Source of the DNA: Planctomycetaceae bacterium
GTDB lineage: Bacteria; Planctomycetota; Planctomycetia; Planctomycetales; Planctomycetaceae
NCBI GenBank assembly: GCA_041398785.1
Contig: JAWKUA010000006.1
Location: 186,001 to 250,000, forward strand
Reading direction: 5' to 3'
Length of the DNA stretch: 64,000 bases
The notes beneath the pieces were generated by a model. That model was not told the DNA's origin and made no database searches. It was given only the letters and a program-made list of their open reading frames with translations. Shown here in pieces: positions 52,500 through 60,809 of this stretch. How positions within the stretch are numbered: the first letter of the stretch is position 1; each line of letters begins with the position of its first letter. Made by a program: the position numbers and the translations under genes.

Positions 52500-53926
52500 G
52501 CCAAAACCTCCCGAATGACACTGCCGTGGACGTCCGTCAAACGCCGCTCGATTCCGTTGTGGTAGAAGGTCAGGCGTTTGTGGTCGAGTCCCAGCAGATG
52601 CAGGATCGTCGCGTGAAAGTCGTGCGGCGTGGTAACGTTGTCCTGAGCACGGTAGCCGAATTCGTCAGTGGTTCCGTAGCTGATGCCGCCTTTCACGCCG
52701 GCTCCGGCCAGCCAGCAGGTGAAGCCCAGAGGATTGTGGTCGCGTCCGTAGGTGCCGGCCTGAAACATCGGCATGCGCCCGAATTCCGTGGCAAACACCA
52801 CCAGCGTGGACTCCAGCAGTCCGCGCTGCTTCAGGTCGGTCAGAAGTCCGGCAACCGGCTGGTCGAGGATTTCGCCGTGAACGTCGTACTGCGACTTCAG
52901 TTCGCTGTGGCCGTCCCAGTTGATTCGGCCGCCGGACGCGTAGGCTCCGTTGAACAGTTGCACAAACCGGACGCCGCGTTCGATCAATCGCCGGGCCAGA
53001 ATGCAGTTGTTCGCGAAGGCCGCCTTGTGCGAGTTCGCGCTGTCAGCGCCGTACAGCGACTGAATGTGCCGAGGTTCGTCGTCAAGCCGCACAGCATCCG
53101 GGACCGTCAACTGCATTCTGGCCGCAAGTTCGTACCCGGCGATTCGCGCGGCCAGCTGCTGGTCTCCCGGAAAACGATCCTGATTCCGCTGTTCCAGAAA
53201 CCTCAGTGCGGCCCGCGCGGCGGAATCCGTGTCGGCGGAAATCGACGCCGGGCGCTGCAGAAAACGAACGGGCTTCGTACTGCTGAACGGAGTCCCCTGA
53301 AACGCGGCCGGCAGAAATCCGTTGGCCCAGTTGTTCGGACCGGACTGCGGCATCCCGCGCGGATCTTCGATCGCGACAAACGACGGCAGGTTCTGATTTT
53401 CACTTCCCAGTGCGAAATTGATCCAGGCTCCCATGCTGGGAAAACCGTCGAACGTGAAGCCGGTGTTCATCACGTTTTCAGCCGGGCCGTGCGTGTTGGA
53501 CTTGTTCGTCAGCGCATGAAAGAAGCAGATATCATCGGCCAGAGCACCGATGTGCGGCAGCAGGTCAGACGTCATTTTGCCGCATTCACCGCGCGGCCGA
53601 AACGGCCACAACGGCTGCGTCAGGTTTCCGTTCGGTCCCTGAAATGAAACCAGTTTTTCGTTGCCGGGAAGAGGCTTTCCGTGCAGGCGAATCAGTTCCG
53701 GCTTGAAGTCAAACGTGTCGACGTGGCTTAGTGCTCCCGAACAGAACACGACGATCACGTTTTTGGCTTTGGGTTCAAAGTGGCTCGGCCGCGGTTCGTA
53801 CGGCCTTGTCGGATCGATGTCGGGCGATTCCGCGCGGGCACCCGGTGCCAGCATGGAAGCCAGCGCGATTCCCGCAAAGCTGTTGATGCTGCGGCCCAGG
53901 AGTTGTCGGCGACGAAGGCGGACCAT
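52496..53926 (-). CDS. DUF1501 protein, Tat-exported
   Basis: 476 residues. MVRLRRRQLLGRSINSFAGIALASMLAPGARA-E is a Tat-type signal (RRRQLL). The body shows the DUF1501 sulfatase-like alkaline-phosphatase fold: VIVVFCSGALSHVDTFDFKP, LPHIGALADDICFFHALTNKSNTHGPAENVMNTG, WDGHSELKSQYDVHGEILDQPVAGLLTDLKQRGLLESTLVVFATEFGRMPMFQ, GRDHNPLGFTCWLAGAGVKGG and TPHDFHATILHLLGLD. DUF1501 genes usually follow a DUF1553/PSD1 gene, which is not here; instead it is coupled to an ankyrin protein downstream. Substrate unknown. Confidence 0.94.
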   Translation of the reverse strand: MVRLRRRQLLGRSINSFAGIALASMLAPGARAESPDIDPTRPYEPRPSHFEPKAKNVIVVFCSGALSHVDTFDFKPELIRLHGKPLPGNEKLVSFQGPNGNLTQPLWPFRPRGECGKMTSDLLPHIGALADDICFFHALTNKSNTHGPAENVMNTGFTFDGFPSMGAWINFALGSENQNLPSFVAIEDPRGMPQSGPNNWANGFLPAAFQGTPFSSTKPVRFLQRPASISADTDSAARAALRFLEQRNQDRFPGDQQLAARIAGYELAARMQLTVPDAVRLDDEPRHIQSLYGADSANSHKAAFANNCILARRLIERGVRFVQLFNGAYASGGRINWDGHSELKSQYDVHGEILDQPVAGLLTDLKQRGLLESTLVVFATEFGRMPMFQAGTYGRDHNPLGFTCWLAGAGVKGGISYGTTDEFGYRAQDNVTTPHDFHATILHLLGLDHKRLTFYHNGIERRLTDVHGSVIREVLA

Positions 53927-54214
53927 GATGCAGTCCTCATTCGAGATGCGAGTCTTACAACGTTAACCCGCAGCGATCACGACTGTGAGCGGCGGCACCC
54001 GATATTCCGGTGTGCCCCGTTGCTGCGGATTTCAAAGTTGTTGGTGCGGAATCCGCCATGGTCCATCTGTCAGTTGTTCGTACCACAGCACTCGCCCGCA
54101 GGCCACAGGGCCAGAAGACTCCGATTCGGTCGTCTATTCTACACACACTGTGCGACGTTCAATCCTTTAACCATTGGAACACAGGTGCTGGATTAAGACA
54201 ATGAGCGGCAGACA
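53927..54214. other. Non-coding stretch upstream of the DUF1501 gene
   Basis: About 290 bases with no gene recognised. It must contain the DUF1501 promoter on the minus strand. It leads into degenerate transposase sequence. Confidence 0.4.
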
Positions 54215-54619
54215 TCAGGTCTCCGGGCTAGGGGTGTCCCAGGACATGGCGACGTAACGCGTTTACCGGAGGCCGGTTCAGAGAGCCTGAACTCCGGGGC
54301 GAACGAGGCAGCCGCCGGGACTGCCGATCAGGCGGATCATGTCGTTCAGTCCTGCGTACCGTTTATGGCACAACATGTGTCGTCAGAAGTACTTCGAGGC
54401 GTACCTGACCCGGTGCACGGGCTGTTGTTCACCGGGTGTCAGCAGGACTTCGCAACTGAGGTCCGGACAATTCTGGCTGAGGCATCGGAAGTACAACACG
54501 CGACAGGCGACGATGGTGTAAACCGCAGAGCTGCTCGCGATGCCGGAAAACACTTCAAACGACCACTCTTCGACACGGCATCCGGACCTGAGTGTTCGAA
54601 CGCAGGAAACAGGCAGCAC
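54215..54619 (-). pseudogene. IS4-family transposase, degenerate C-terminal part (copy 2)
   Basis: Minus-strand translation in shifting frames gives CRVEEWSFEVFSGIA, VYTIVACRVLYFRCLSQNCPDLSCEVLL (family: iVAwRvLylt.lgrecPdlpCdVvf), then LNDMIRLIGSPGGCLVRP, TGL and SWDTPSPET. The last block aligns with LNELIRMIATLGGYVDRP ... TGLQRL ... AWDTFGPPS of copy 1 at 11927-12100, but carries two stop codons and at least one frameshift. It is an old copy of the same element. Decayed sequence may extend further to about 55.2 kb. Confidence 0.7.
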
Positions 54620-55276
54620 CGCCTCGTCACGTCATGGACTGTCGACGACTTTGACATCGCTGTGTTTCGCCGAGACGGGAGCGGCAGCTCTCCGGTATGT
54701 GGCGTGGAAGCATCTCGCGTCTATGTCGCACGCAACAGGACTGCCTGTCGTGTGTCGCCAGAGACGCGACGTCGTCTCGGCGCATGTGAAAGCAGGACAC
54801 CACCCGCGTGGGGCCGACGACGCTTCAGGATTCACGCTCGAAATGACTGCAGTAATCCGGTCAATATCAGTCGTGACGATTCTTTCGAAATTCCGGAGAA
54901 TGCGGATTGACGAATCAAGTTCCGGTTGTACAGTAGTCGTTTGTGGGGAGGCTTCTTGAATAATCCCCTCGGCCCCTCGCGACTGAGCCGCTGACCGGTC
55001 GACCGTCGTCACGGATGATTGTTGTGCTTTCCTGTCACCCTGTTTCGAAAGGGGTGCGGCACGATGAACTTTCTGCAACGCCCCGCACTTCGCGGTTTCC
55101 GCATCACGGAACAGTGGTGCCGTTGCCAAGCAGGCGAATGCTTCTTGGATTGGGCACGCGAGCAACGTATGCATGGTTGACGATTACTGTGGAACCTGTC
55201 GGGACGACGCGTCGCCAGAGCGACGTGGTAGCCTGATTCTGTTGTGGTGTGCTCGTTAATTACAAGGGAGAATGCA
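54620..55276. other. Long gene-poor stretch, probably transposase decay and promoter
   Basis: About 660 bases with several short frames on both strands, none with convincing composition or family. The part next to 54619 may be the more decayed 5' half of the IS4 transposase. The last ~60 bases should hold the promoter of the small Cys-rich gene. Confidence 0.4.
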
Positions 55277-55585
55277 ATGCGTCGATACAAGTTGGTTGCA
55301 CTATTGTCTGTGTCTGTTGTGATGGGCTTGTCCGGAGCAGTGTATGCGGGCTTGTTTGAGTGGTGTACCAAGACGGGTGGACATGCTTGGACATGTACCG
55401 GAAAATCTGCGATGGTGGCTGAGTGTGGAACGCCAGCAGGAAGATGCGACGCCACGGCAAGCGCAGTAAAACACGGCACATGCACGCCTGGCCTTGACTC
55501 GTGCCCGGCAACAGTCACCTGTGCCGGCACTTGCTGGGGCACGACTACGGTTCCCTGTTCTGTACCGGTTGCCGGTTGCCCGTAA
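55277..55585 (+). CDS. Small secreted cysteine-rich protein
   Basis: 102 residues from ATG 55277, preceded by AAGGGAG at nine bases. MRRYKLVALLSVSVVMGLSGAVYA-G is a clear signal peptide. The mature ~77 residues hold ten cysteines plus many Gly and Thr, ending CSVPVAGCP. The even number and spread (EWC, WTC, AEC, GRC, GTC, DSC, VTC, GTC, VPC, AGC) suggest five disulfides in a compact extracellular fold. I know no family for it. It is followed by two genes for membrane-anchored periplasmic-type proteins in the same direction, in a stretch more AT-rich than the surroundings. It could be a structural, signalling or antagonistic peptide. Confidence 0.8.
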   Translation: MRRYKLVALLSVSVVMGLSGAVYAGLFEWCTKTGGHAWTCTGKSAMVAECGTPAGRCDATASAVKHGTCTPGLDSCPATVTCAGTCWGTTTVPCSVPVAGCP

Positions 55586-55867
55586 CACACATGCGAATCT
55601 ATCTCCCGTGGCGATTGTCCCATGCTCGTAGCATGTCACCGGGGCGCAGGTCGCCTCTTGGGTTACTGGTTACCTGATAGTAGGACGGAGGCCGCGCCCC
55701 CACGATCCTGGCCGAATTCAACACTCCCGAATAAACTGCACTGCGACGCGAGCCTTGTCAGGCTCGCAGTGGTAGAAATCGGTGCCTTTTAGGGAGTGGA
55801 CTGCTGTGAACGGTTGCGTTCTTTACACTGTCCCCGCCTTTCAGTGGCACAGAAGGGAGAAACGCGT

Positions 55868-57010
55868 ATGTCAGGTAGCGTGTGTGGTGCCACGTTTGTT
55901 GTCATTGGACTATGCGTGCCACTTCTGCAGGCACAGGAGCCAACGGCGCAGTCGCTAATTGATGCACATGATGCCGCGGTGAAATCGCTACGAAGCGGCG
56001 ATGTGCAACTCAGGGTTCGGGGTCTTCACAGGGCAACGGGGCAATTCCGTGACAGTTTCACATTTCGTTGGCGATGGGATGGACTTCGCGAGCGAATCGC
56101 GGTTCTGCATCATCAAACCAGCGTAAGCGCCGACATCGAGCGCTTGCGCCGTGACGATATCTTGCTCGACAATGACGAATGGCGATTCCTTTATAACTAC
56201 GATCCGGACGGGAGTGTGTCGGTCGACCCTGGCGACCAAAACGGGGTAGCGGCAACCCTAGCCCCGCCAGGCGTCTATGGATTCATGGATCCAGCGGCTT
56301 ATTGCTTACTGCGGTTCGGCCTTTCAAACGGTGATATTGCCAGACCACTGCGCGAGTTAACGCGCAGAATGCGTGAAGTATCTCTCGTCGGAACTGACCG
56401 CACATTCGGAACCGATAGCGAAGCCTGGCGTCTACACTTTACTCTCGGCGAAAAGACTAACAGCCTGGAGCCGGAGAGTCTTGACGTCTGGATTGATCCG
56501 GACCGCGGTTTCCAAGTCGTTCAGTTGATGAAGGACTACGGTGCAGTTGCTGGGAATGGAGGGCTCGAGAATATGACTTCGTATGTCACGGCAGAAGCGT
56601 TCTCGAGCTTCGGCCAGGGTGTCGTCCTGCCAGTATTACTGATTGAACGATCGGCAATTGGGAATGGTGAGCCCGAGATCATTGGAAGAACGGAAATGAG
56701 CATCGAAAGTATCAATGCTCCAGTTGATGAGGCAGTGTTTCAGATGCCATTTCCGGAGGGTCTCTACGTTGCCGATGACCGTTCGGTCGCTGACGGTGTT
56801 GAGAAATGGTTTGTATGGGGAGCCGACGACCATGCCGCATTAGAGATCGCAGAGCCTGCGGAGTATCGGCGCGCTTTTCTGGATCAACGGGAGGGCCAAA
56901 GATCCGGCAGCGTGGCTCGAACCATGATTTTTTGGGCCGCCAATGCCAGTGCGCTTGTTGTGGTTGTTTGGTATGTCACCACAAAGTGGCGTCGCAGAGT
57001 GAAACACTGA
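55868..57010 (+). CDS. Secreted protein with C-terminal membrane anchor, possible LolA-like fold
   Basis: About 380 residues from ATG 55868 (AAGGGAGA ribosome site). Signal peptide MSGSVCGATFVVIGLCVPLLQA-Q. The body begins QSLIDAHDAAVKSLRSGDVQLRVRGLHRATGQFRDSFTFRWRWDG, a helix followed by long strands with the feel of outer-membrane lipoprotein-sorting (LolA-like) proteins, continuing SFGQGVVLPVLLIERSAIG and IESINAPVDEAVFQMPFPEG, which also fits that group. The C-terminus has a membrane helix (MIFWAANASALVVVVWYVT) and a short basic tail (KWRRRVKH), so the body faces the periplasm. It lies between the Cys-rich and the DUF1573-like gene, all plus strand. Confidence 0.82.
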   Translation: MSGSVCGATFVVIGLCVPLLQAQEPTAQSLIDAHDAAVKSLRSGDVQLRVRGLHRATGQFRDSFTFRWRWDGLRERIAVLHHQTSVSADIERLRRDDILLDNDEWRFLYNYDPDGSVSVDPGDQNGVAATLAPPGVYGFMDPAAYCLLRFGLSNGDIARPLRELTRRMREVSLVGTDRTFGTDSEAWRLHFTLGEKTNSLEPESLDVWIDPDRGFQVVQLMKDYGAVAGNGGLENMTSYVTAEAFSSFGQGVVLPVLLIERSAIGNGEPEIIGRTEMSIESINAPVDEAVFQMPFPEGLYVADDRSVADGVEKWFVWGADDHAALEIAEPAEYRRAFLDQREGQRSGSVARTMIFWAANASALVVVVWYVTTKWRRRVKH

Positions 57011-57068
57011 GTCATAGTTCCTAAGTGCATTGCCGAATTGCGCTCTCCTTATGCATTGGGAGTCGGAG

Positions 57069-58115
57069 ATGACGGGACCCGCAAAACTCATAGGTGTAGT
57101 CGCCGGCTGTGCGGTGTGTTCTTTTGTCGGCATCATGCTTATTAACGGCGCGTCGCTGCTGAACCGCGAAACAAAAGTGTTGCGTATTTCATCGACTCTC
57201 GAGAATGCCATCGCAATTGAGGGCCGCCCATATATCGCGGCACTGGAGATTTTTAATGACTCGAGGGACACCGCCCGGATTCGAGCGATTTCCAAATCGT
57301 GTGGGTGCATGGAAATCACTTCGCCGGCAGGTGCCGCCGTGGAGTTGCCCCTGACTATCAATCCCGGCGCGACGCTTCCACTCCTTCTCCAATTGGATAC
57401 CGAGCATCGGCGCGGACTACAGAGTTACGGGCTTGCTATAGAATACCAAATATGCGGCGTGGCACGGACTGCACGGAACACGTTGGAAGTTCCTGTCTCG
57501 CCAGCGTGGTACTCAAGTCCTCCGGCAATTGTAGCGCCTGCCGACGAAACCACGTCTTTCGAGATATCCATCTATACGCTAGATGTATTGGAGCCATTTG
57601 GTGTTTCGAGAACGTCGTCCACGGATGATACACGAATTCGCCTGGATTCGTTGCGAGTCGACGCGGCGGGCGGAGCGACCGACACGAAACATGGTTTCAC
57701 AAAGTCCTTTGTCGTGAGTGGGTCTATCATTGAGGGCACTGACGGCACCGAAAGTATCCGAGATATGGTTTACGTATATGCCACAGACGTGTCTGTCCCG
57801 GTTTTAGTGATCCCGATCTACTATCGGCCCAGACAGCTCCCATTTTCCGTAGACCCTGCCAGATTGGTATTACGTCGAAAGGATCTCGCCGCTGCAATCG
57901 AGCGAAGTGTGATCATTCGAACCGAAGAAGAGCAATCCCCGAAGGTCGTGCGACTGCCCTCCGGAACAAGCGCGGAATTGCACAAAGTGAAAGGCGGCGT
58001 CTGGAAATGCACATTGGTTGTCGAAAATAATGCTCTACGTGCGAACGAGCTGGTTGAGTTTGAAGACTCTCTCGGCCGCAGGCTGACACTCGCCCTCGGC
58101 GTGACAGAGCTCTGA
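57069..58115 (+). CDS. DUF1573-like membrane-anchored protein
   Basis: About 348 residues from ATG 57069 (GGAG upstream). One N-terminal helix (AKLIGVVAGCAVCSFVGIMLI) anchors it. The first external domain has ALEIFNDSRDTARIRAISKSCGCMEITSPAG followed by NPGATLPLLLQLDT, the strand-SCGC-strand pattern typical of DUF1573 (immunoglobulin-like) domains. A second, less clear beta domain follows (to residue ~348) with no motif I recognise. It is the third gene of a plus-strand trio with the Cys-rich protein and the LolA-like protein. The paired cysteines of SCGC may be functionally relevant to disulfide chemistry. Confidence 0.82.
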   Translation: MTGPAKLIGVVAGCAVCSFVGIMLINGASLLNRETKVLRISSTLENAIAIEGRPYIAALEIFNDSRDTARIRAISKSCGCMEITSPAGAAVELPLTINPGATLPLLLQLDTEHRRGLQSYGLAIEYQICGVARTARNTLEVPVSPAWYSSPPAIVAPADETTSFEISIYTLDVLEPFGVSRTSSTDDTRIRLDSLRVDAAGGATDTKHGFTKSFVVSGSIIEGTDGTESIRDMVYVYATDVSVPVLVIPIYYRPRQLPFSVDPARLVLRRKDLAAAIERSVIIRTEEEQSPKVVRLPSGTSAELHKVKGGVWKCTLVVENNALRANELVEFEDSLGRRLTLALGVTEL

Positions 58116-58571
58116 AACTGCGTGTAACCATCGTGGCGACACCAAAAGAAGGACCTGCGGACAACAGAGAAGAGGCTCATTGACATGATCCGCTTGAGAA
58201 TGGGTTGAAAGCGCGGCGCAGCTAGGATACACGTTCAATCGGAACAACTTAAGTGACGCGTCTTGGCGAGAACCCATGGATCAAGGACAAAATCGTGGCC
58301 GACCGGCCCACATCGCATCGACCGAAGAGACCTGCAGTATATGGCATTTCTGGAGTTCGAATCGCTGGTTGCTGTCTCTGATGCTGTCGTTGTTGACGCG
58401 TTTCTTGCGATTGATCGGGAGTCTGGTGGTCTACTGCGCTATAGATTCGCGACGTCTAAGTGGTGTGGGTAAACGGCATCTGCATAGTGGCCACAGGATC
58501 GGTTGATGTACGTGGCCTGCCGTACGCAAGTTCTATGTACGCATCTGGTATTAGCCATGCGATAGGAAGAA
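58116..58571. other. Intergenic region, only doubtful small frames
   Basis: 456 bases. A plus-strand frame 58276-58506 (76 codons) encodes a possible membrane helix (WLLSLMLSLLTRFLRLIGSLVVYCA) but has no ribosome site and no recognisable family, so I do not call it. No repeat or RNA found. Confidence 0.4.
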
Positions 58572-60476
58572 TTGGTCACGCGCGTGGAGAACCTGCGGCT
58601 GGATTGGACTGTTCAGAAATGCGGGCGTTGTGCCGACGTATGGCGCGGCACTTTGGCAGAAAGTAGTGTGCGTCAAGCTGCAACGGTCGTCGGGTGCCAA
58701 CTGTTGCTCAATGTAATCTTATTGACGACCACGGGGCTCCGTCAGTCGCCGGTCATGGATGAGATTGTGCGCCTTCGCGCAGGCGTGGCGTATTGGCGAG
58801 ACGGGTCGTGGAGCGGGAATCCTGGAAATCCACCGTTGAGCGATTCTCTTGCTGCTCTTCCCAGCGTTTGCTGCATGGATTCACTCGCGGACAGTCCTTC
58901 ACCGAGTTATGCACCGACCATTCGCCGTGGCCGACTAATTATTGGCGGTTTGTCTGTGTTGGGCGGCTTACTGTGCCTCGCATGGACGCGCGTATTGTTT
59001 GCCCGAGTTGTTGGCGTTTCGGTGCTCGCCCTCTGGTCTTTCGATCCGCTTGTGTTGTCACACGCGGCGCTTGCCACCGGGGATGTAGTTCCCACTGTGC
59101 TCGGTATCGCTTCAGTGTATGCGTTCTGGAAATGGATGCAGAAGCCTTCGATGTCCGGGGCTGTTATTTGTGGGATTGCTCTGGGGTTTGTGCTGCTGTC
59201 GAAATATGTCTGGGTGGTGATGCCCGTGTTGTGGACTGTGCTTTGGACGGTGCGGCGGTTTGTGTCGCCAAGGCCGGAGCGCTGGCCGTTGCCGGGGCAT
59301 CTTGCCGTGATGGCGGTGCTCGCGGTGTATGTCGTCAACGTCGGCTACGCGTTTGAATCGACCTTTCAGCCGTGGCGGACGTTTCAGTTTAACAGTCCGA
59401 CGTGGCAGCGATTTGCCGTGGATCCGGAGGCGACGTCCGGGCTGTCGGCGTGGCTGGGAGCGGTGCCGGTTCCGCTGCCTCGGAATTACATCATGGGAAT
59501 TGATGTCGTGGCTCATCACGTGCAGACGGAGTCGTTTCCCACGTATGTGCATGGCAGGTTCTATGACGGCAATGTGTGGTGGTTTCATATCTACGGCCTG
59601 CTGGTGAAAATGCCGCTGGGGACGTGGCTTCTGCTGTTCATCGCGGTTTATGCCCGGGTAACGGGCCGGGAGTCGAGGGTTGAGCGTCGAGGGTTGAGAG
59701 TACGGGGGCGGGAGCCAGCGACGGCTTCAGAGAGCCGTGGTACGGAAGGTGACTCGACGGCCTCGGAAGACCATCGTACAGACTTGTTTGGCGCACGGCA
59801 CTGGTTTACGGATCTGGTGTTGTGGCTGCCGGCGATCACGATTCTTGTGTTCGTGAGCTGGGTGACGCAGATCAAACTGCTGCGGTACATCCTGCCCATG
59901 CTGCCGTTTGTGTTTATCTGGATCGGGCACGCGTTCGTGTGGGCTCAGGAAGGCCGCTGGTGGCGGAAGACGCTGGTATATGGGGCTCTGGCGTGGTCAG
60001 TGGGCAGCAGTCTGTGGGTGTATCCTCACAGTTTGTCGTACTTCAATGAAGCGGCTGGCGGGACGGCGAACGGGCACAATCATCTGATCTGGGCCAGCTA
60101 TGACTGGGGCCAGGACATGCTGTTTCTAAAGGACTGGGTGGACGAACATCCCCAGGCTCGGCCGCTGTACGTGAACTGCTATGGGGCGGTGGCTCCGGAA
60201 GTCGTCGGAATCACAGCGGAGTCTGCACCGTGGGACGGGCCACAGCCGGGCTGGTACGCGGTCAGTGCCAGTTTTCTGCGCGGCATCTGGCGAGCACACC
60301 ATCCGTATTACAACAGGCCGATCTATCCGTATTCGTATTTGGAACTATTCCTTGACGAAACGCCGGTGGACCGTGTGGCATATTCGATTTTTGTTTATCA
60401 CCTGGACTGCGCTCAGGCGAATGCGATGCGGGCGAAGCTGGGGCTGGAGTTGATTGAGTGTGGGGAGTCGCCATGA
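58572..60476 (+). CDS. Membrane glycosyltransferase, GT39/ArnT-like
   Basis: 634 residues, many membrane helices. The first periplasmic loop has MDEIVRLRAGVAYWRDGSWSGNPGNPPLSDSLAALP, i.e. the Asp-Glu motif and the NPPL segment characteristic of dolichyl-/polyprenyl-phosphate-mannose-type (PMT, ArnT) transferases. Further helices include LIIGGLSVLGGLLCLAW, VVGVSVLALWSFDPLVLSHAALATGD and YILPMLPFVFIWIGHAF. It moves a sugar from a polyprenyl-phosphate donor to an acceptor outside the inner membrane. The TTG start at 58572 has AGGAAGA just upstream; a GTG lies four codons on. A cytoplasmic loop (~residues 358-398) is encoded by repetitive DNA (59672-59779). The end of the gene lies 333 bases before the prepilin-like gene. 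Confidence 0.88.
   Translation: MVTRVENLRLDWTVQKCGRCADVWRGTLAESSVRQAATVVGCQLLLNVILLTTTGLRQSPVMDEIVRLRAGVAYWRDGSWSGNPGNPPLSDSLAALPSVCCMDSLADSPSPSYAPTIRRGRLIIGGLSVLGGLLCLAWTRVLFARVVGVSVLALWSFDPLVLSHAALATGDVVPTVLGIASVYAFWKWMQKPSMSGAVICGIALGFVLLSKYVWVVMPVLWTVLWTVRRFVSPRPERWPLPGHLAVMAVLAVYVVNVGYAFESTFQPWRTFQFNSPTWQRFAVDPEATSGLSAWLGAVPVPLPRNYIMGIDVVAHHVQTESFPTYVHGRFYDGNVWWFHIYGLLVKMPLGTWLLLFIAVYARVTGRESRVERRGLRVRGREPATASESRGTEGDSTASEDHRTDLFGARHWFTDLVLWLPAITILVFVSWVTQIKLLRYILPMLPFVFIWIGHAFVWAQEGRWWRKTLVYGALAWSVGSSLWVYPHSLSYFNEAAGGTANGHNHLIWASYDWGQDMLFLKDWVDEHPQARPLYVNCYGAVAPEVVGITAESAPWDGPQPGWYAVSASFLRGIWRAHHPYYNRPIYPYSYLELFLDETPVDRVAYSIFVYHLDCAQANAMRAKLGLELIECGESP
59672..59779 (+). repeat. Short direct repeats inside the GT39 gene
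   Basis: GTCGAGGGTTGAG occurs at 59672-59684 and 59686-59698 (14-base period). Then a related pair of 23-mers, each beginning ACGGC and ending GTAC, lies at 59721-59743 and 59757-59779 (36-base period, ~70 percent identical). All are translated in frame as a low-complexity Arg/Glu/Ser loop. Confidence 0.75.
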
Positions 60477-60809
60477 GCGGTTGGCGATTAGCCTCGATCG
60501 CGCATGGGGTAGGCCGGAACAAGGCCGTCGCCAACGCCGGAACAGCGCAAACCAGTTTACCGGCGACAACAGTTTGTTGGCGAGAGCAAGCGGATTGTGA
60601 GGTCGAAGTTCCGGCGGGATTACGGTTTGCTCGTTCCGGCCTACAATCTGTGTGCAATGCAGGTCAGGGGGGCACGGGATCGGGAAACGAAAAACATAGA
60701 CAAACAGTCATTCGGCGGGGATCATACAATGTAGCTATCATCGCTCCGCGTGACGAGCGCGGCGAAACGGATGTCGTGCAGCACAATCCGGTGTGACGGG
60801 AGAGTTGGC
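60477..60809. other. Intergenic region, nothing recognised
   Basis: About 333 bases between two plus-strand genes. No gene of natural composition; a GGGAGAG ribosome site for the next gene lies at the very end. Confidence 0.45.

Noticed and set aside
54365..54910. 181-codon plus-strand frame in the gene-poor region
   Set aside because: Lies opposite the degenerate IS4 transposase; composition and the decayed minus-strand family match argue against it.
58276..58506. 76-codon frame with one hydrophobic segment
   Set aside because: No ribosome site, no family, and two other frames are equally open; not enough support for a gene.
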